Origin: Bacillota bacterium
GTDB lineage: Bacteria; Bacillota; Dethiobacteria; DTU022; JAAZDR01
Direction of reading: 5' to 3'
Assembly (NCBI GenBank): GCA_012512705.1
Contig: JAAZDR010000164.1
Span: forward strand, 1-8,309
DNA length: 8,309 nt
The translations under genes were made by a program, and so were the position numbers. The notes beneath the pieces were generated by a model, which did not search any database, had not been told where the DNA came from, and saw only the letters and a program-made list of their open reading frames with translations. Every line of letters begins with the position of its first letter. The first letter of the stretch is position 1. Of this stretch, positions 7,365-8,309 are shown in pieces.

Positions 7365-7376
7365 TGAAAATTTTCA
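7365..7376. promoter_or_regulatory. Perfect palindrome TGAAAATTTTCA, possible operator
   Basis: A 12-base perfect palindrome lies in the A+T-rich spacer about 415 bases upstream of the RpiR-type gene. The TGAAA/TTTCA layout is the sort of symmetric site dimeric regulators bind. No experimentally known operator was matched, and A+T-rich DNA throws up such palindromes by chance. Confidence 0.25.
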
Positions 7377-7387
7377 GTTTGCCCAGG

Positions 7388-7462
7388 TCAATTGACAGTC
7401 CTAAACTGTTCAAAGAGTGAGCCGCTAAAAAGTATATGAATTATTTCGTTAATATTCTCCAC
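7388..7462 (-). other. Short minus-strand reading frame next to a strong Shine-Dalgarno-like sequence, unrecognised
   Basis: On the minus strand GGAGGTGGAG (7466 down to 7457) is the strongest ribosome-binding-like sequence in the spacer. A GTG inside it (7462) opens 24 codons, starting VENINEIIHILFSGS and ending at TGA 7390-7388. A start placed correctly for this Shine-Dalgarno would fall on ATT (7453), which is not a usual start codon. This could be a gene whose ATG has mutated, the remains of a longer gene, or chance. No product is recognised. Confidence 0.15.
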
Positions 7463-7524
7463 CTCCAACAGATGTATTAACTGATTTTATTTCTCAAATT
7501 CTTATTCAATAAGGAAAAAACGAG

Positions 7525-7614
7525 TCACTTCGTGCCCGATAAATATTCGCATAGCTCTGTGAAATGGCCATTATCATTATATTCAAAAGCATCGACAGTT
7601 AATTTACCTGACAT
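7525..7614 (-). pseudogene. Possible coding remnant, 29-residue minus-strand frame, unrecognised
   Basis: From ATG 7614 the minus strand reads 29 codons, starting MSGKLTVDAFEYNDNGHFTE and ending EYLSGTK, before TGA. The frame is also open for about 18 codons upstream of the ATG. The residue mix (few Phe/Lys/Asn runs, varied polar residues) looks more like a true protein than the translation of A+T-rich spacer. There is no ribosome binding site. The plus strand of the same bases is also open in one frame, so the coding strand is uncertain. It is most likely a fragment of a decayed gene, perhaps of a mobile element, but no family was recognised. Confidence 0.25.
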
Positions 7615-7632
7615 AATTAATAGAGTAATTTG

Positions 7633-7646
7633 ATAAACTTGTTTAT
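7633..7646. promoter_or_regulatory. Interrupted palindrome ATAAAC-TT-GTTTAT, possible operator upstream of the RpiR-type gene
   Basis: Two perfect six-base arms flank TT, just upstream of a weak promoter-like pair (TTGTCT 7649-7654 and TATACT 7670-7675, a short 15-base spacer). The position would suit a regulator site for the gene at 7791. The evidence is symmetry and location only. Confidence 0.3.
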
Positions 7647-7726
7647 GGTTTGTCTTAAAAAAAGTTTTTTATACTTTTCATGTTTATTAAAAGGATTTTT
7701 ACGAATTTAAGAGAACATTTTACAGA

Positions 7727-7759
7727 CAGAAAACTTTTTTTCAAAAAAAAACTATTCTG
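7727..7759. repeat. Imperfect inverted repeat in the leader of the RpiR-type gene
   Basis: CAGAA at 7727-7731 pairs with TTCTG at 7755-7759, and the inner T run (7735-7741) pairs with the A run beginning at 7743. Two mismatches interrupt the stem. It lies immediately upstream of the ribosome binding site. It could form a hairpin in the leader RNA or be a two-fold regulator site. The T/A-run core makes it weak evidence. Confidence 0.3.
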
Positions 7760-7790
7760 CAAAATTGGTTTTACTGGAGTATGTTAAAAG

Positions 7791-8309
7791 ATGGACGAAA
7801 TTAAGGATGTAAGGGAGCTAATCAGGCTCAAATGGGAGACATTGACGCCAATACAAAAGCGTATTGCGAACTATATTCTTGAAAATTTTGAAGAAATCTC
7901 GATTTTTTTAAATGCTAAGTCCCTAGCTGAAGATTTGAATGTAAGTAGGGCTGCCATAACTCGTTTTGCTAATGCCCTTGGTTTTTCCGGAGTTCTGGCA
8001 TTAAATAAAAATTTAAAAGAATTTGCAAAGGTTTGGATGACGCCGTCCCAGCGTTTTTCGAAAAGAAGAAATTCTACAGACAAAGAAGATAGTTTATGGG
8101 TAACATTTGATCAGGATATTCGGAATTTGGAACGTACACTTAAAAATATTGACAGATCGGTCTTTTTAAAGGTTGCGGATGCAATCAGCAAAGCAAATAC
8201 AATTTATATTATCGGTTTAGGAGATGCAGCAAGTTTATCATGGCTCTTATCGTTTCAATTAAGTTTAATATTTGACGACGTTCGCTCGATAACTAGGGCA
8301 GATATGGTC
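7791..8309 (+). CDS. MurR/RpiR-family transcriptional regulator, 3' end beyond the window
   Basis: DNA-binding regulator whose family usually controls use of sugars, sugar phosphates or amino sugars such as N-acetylmuramic acid, sensing a phosphosugar through a SIS domain. The first 173 codons are open to the window edge. Seen: an N-terminal HTH_6 domain (1-77) with LTPIQKRIANYILENFEEIS and the helix-turn-helix SLAEDLNVSRAAITRFANAL (44-63), followed by GFSG; a linker; and the start of a SIS domain from about 127, with a sugar-phosphate-binding type loop in IYIIGLGDAASLS (138-150). ATG 7791 has GGAG at 7776-7779. An ATG at 7781 is out of frame and closes quickly. Codon use is A+T-rich like the spacer and unlike the genes on the left. 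The effector and target genes, probably downstream, are not visible. Its apparent lack of link to the division genes suggests a separate locus. Confidence 0.9.
   Translation, partial: MDEIKDVRELIRLKWETLTPIQKRIANYILENFEEISIFLNAKSLAEDLNVSRAAITRFANALGFSGVLALNKNLKEFAKVWMTPSQRFSKRRNSTDKEDSLWVTFDQDIRNLERTLKNIDRSVFLKVADAISKANTIYIIGLGDAASLSWLLSFQLSLIFDDVRSITRADMV

Larger units (their letters stand above)
6974..7790. other. A+T-rich intergenic tract of about 800 bases with no convincing gene
   Basis: This stretch separates the transporter gene from the RpiR-type regulator and is visibly richer in A and T than 1-6973. All six frames are broken by stops. It holds a 12-base palindrome at 7365-7376, a 14-base interrupted palindrome at 7633-7646, an imperfect inverted repeat at 7727-7759, a near-direct repeat (7164-7176 and 7268-7280), a reverse-strand Shine-Dalgarno-like sequence (7457-7466) and short minus-strand frames that read like protein. 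No strong terminator is seen after the transporter gene. No tRNA, CRISPR unit or insertion-sequence end was recognised. It may be decayed horizontally acquired DNA, a long regulatory region, or both. Confidence 0.6.

Noticed and set aside
6974..7790. CRISPR array, tRNA or complete insertion sequence in the spacer
   Set aside because: There are no regularly spaced repeats, no cloverleaf-like T-loop motif, and no matched terminal inverted repeats with a transposase.
7871..8083. Minus-strand ORF of 70 codons inside the regulator gene
   Set aside because: It lies antisense to the well-supported HTH domain of the RpiR-type gene and its translation resembles no protein.

Overview
The window looks like a piece of a Gram-positive chromosome, most likely a Clostridia-type Firmicute. 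The evidence is the gene order ftsX - coiled-coil M23 hydrolase - carboxy-terminal processing protease - multi-spanning PDZ protein, which resembles the Bacillus ftsEX-ctpB-minJ neighbourhood. GGAGG-type ribosome binding sites and two GTG starts fit the same picture. The species cannot be named from the sequence. All recognisable genes lie on the + strand.

Region 1 (1-5048) is a cell-envelope and division block. It opens with the 3' part of ftsX, whose reading frame is intact except for one in-frame TAA at 375-377. There a leucine would be expected, so the gene reads as two ORFs. Next comes a secreted coiled-coil murein hydrolase with all five M23 active-site residues (786-2087), the kind of enzyme FtsEX normally controls. 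A clear intrinsic terminator (2120-2144) closes this unit. A new unit starts from an extended -10 promoter (about 2194-2202). It contains an S41/Ctp protease with a PDZ domain and a C-terminal peptidoglycan-binding-like domain (2269-3711), followed 17 bases later by a MinJ-like polytopic PDZ membrane protein (3729-5048).

Region 2 (5097-6973) holds two genes in the same direction with short gaps. One is a LarA-family nickel-pincer racemase with its nickel and cofactor residues conserved. The other is a small GDT1/TMEM165 (UPF0016) family cation transporter with two E-L-G-D-K-T motifs. They may be read through from the protease/PDZ unit, because no terminator is visible between them.

Region 3 (6974-7790) is about 800 bases without a convincing gene and is visibly richer in A+T than the left part. 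It holds palindromes, a near-direct repeat, an orphan reverse-strand Shine-Dalgarno-like sequence and short protein-like reading frames on the minus strand, which suggest decayed DNA. Region 4 (7791-8309) is the 5' part of a MurR/RpiR-family regulator that runs off the window. It has A+T-rich codon use like the spacer, so the compositional break is near 6974, not at the gene start.

No rRNA, tRNA, CRISPR array, complete insertion sequence or riboswitch was seen. The points most worth checking are the nonsense codon in ftsX, the insertions in the M23 catalytic domain, the placement and substrate of LarA, and the origin of the A+T-rich tract upstream of the RpiR regulator.
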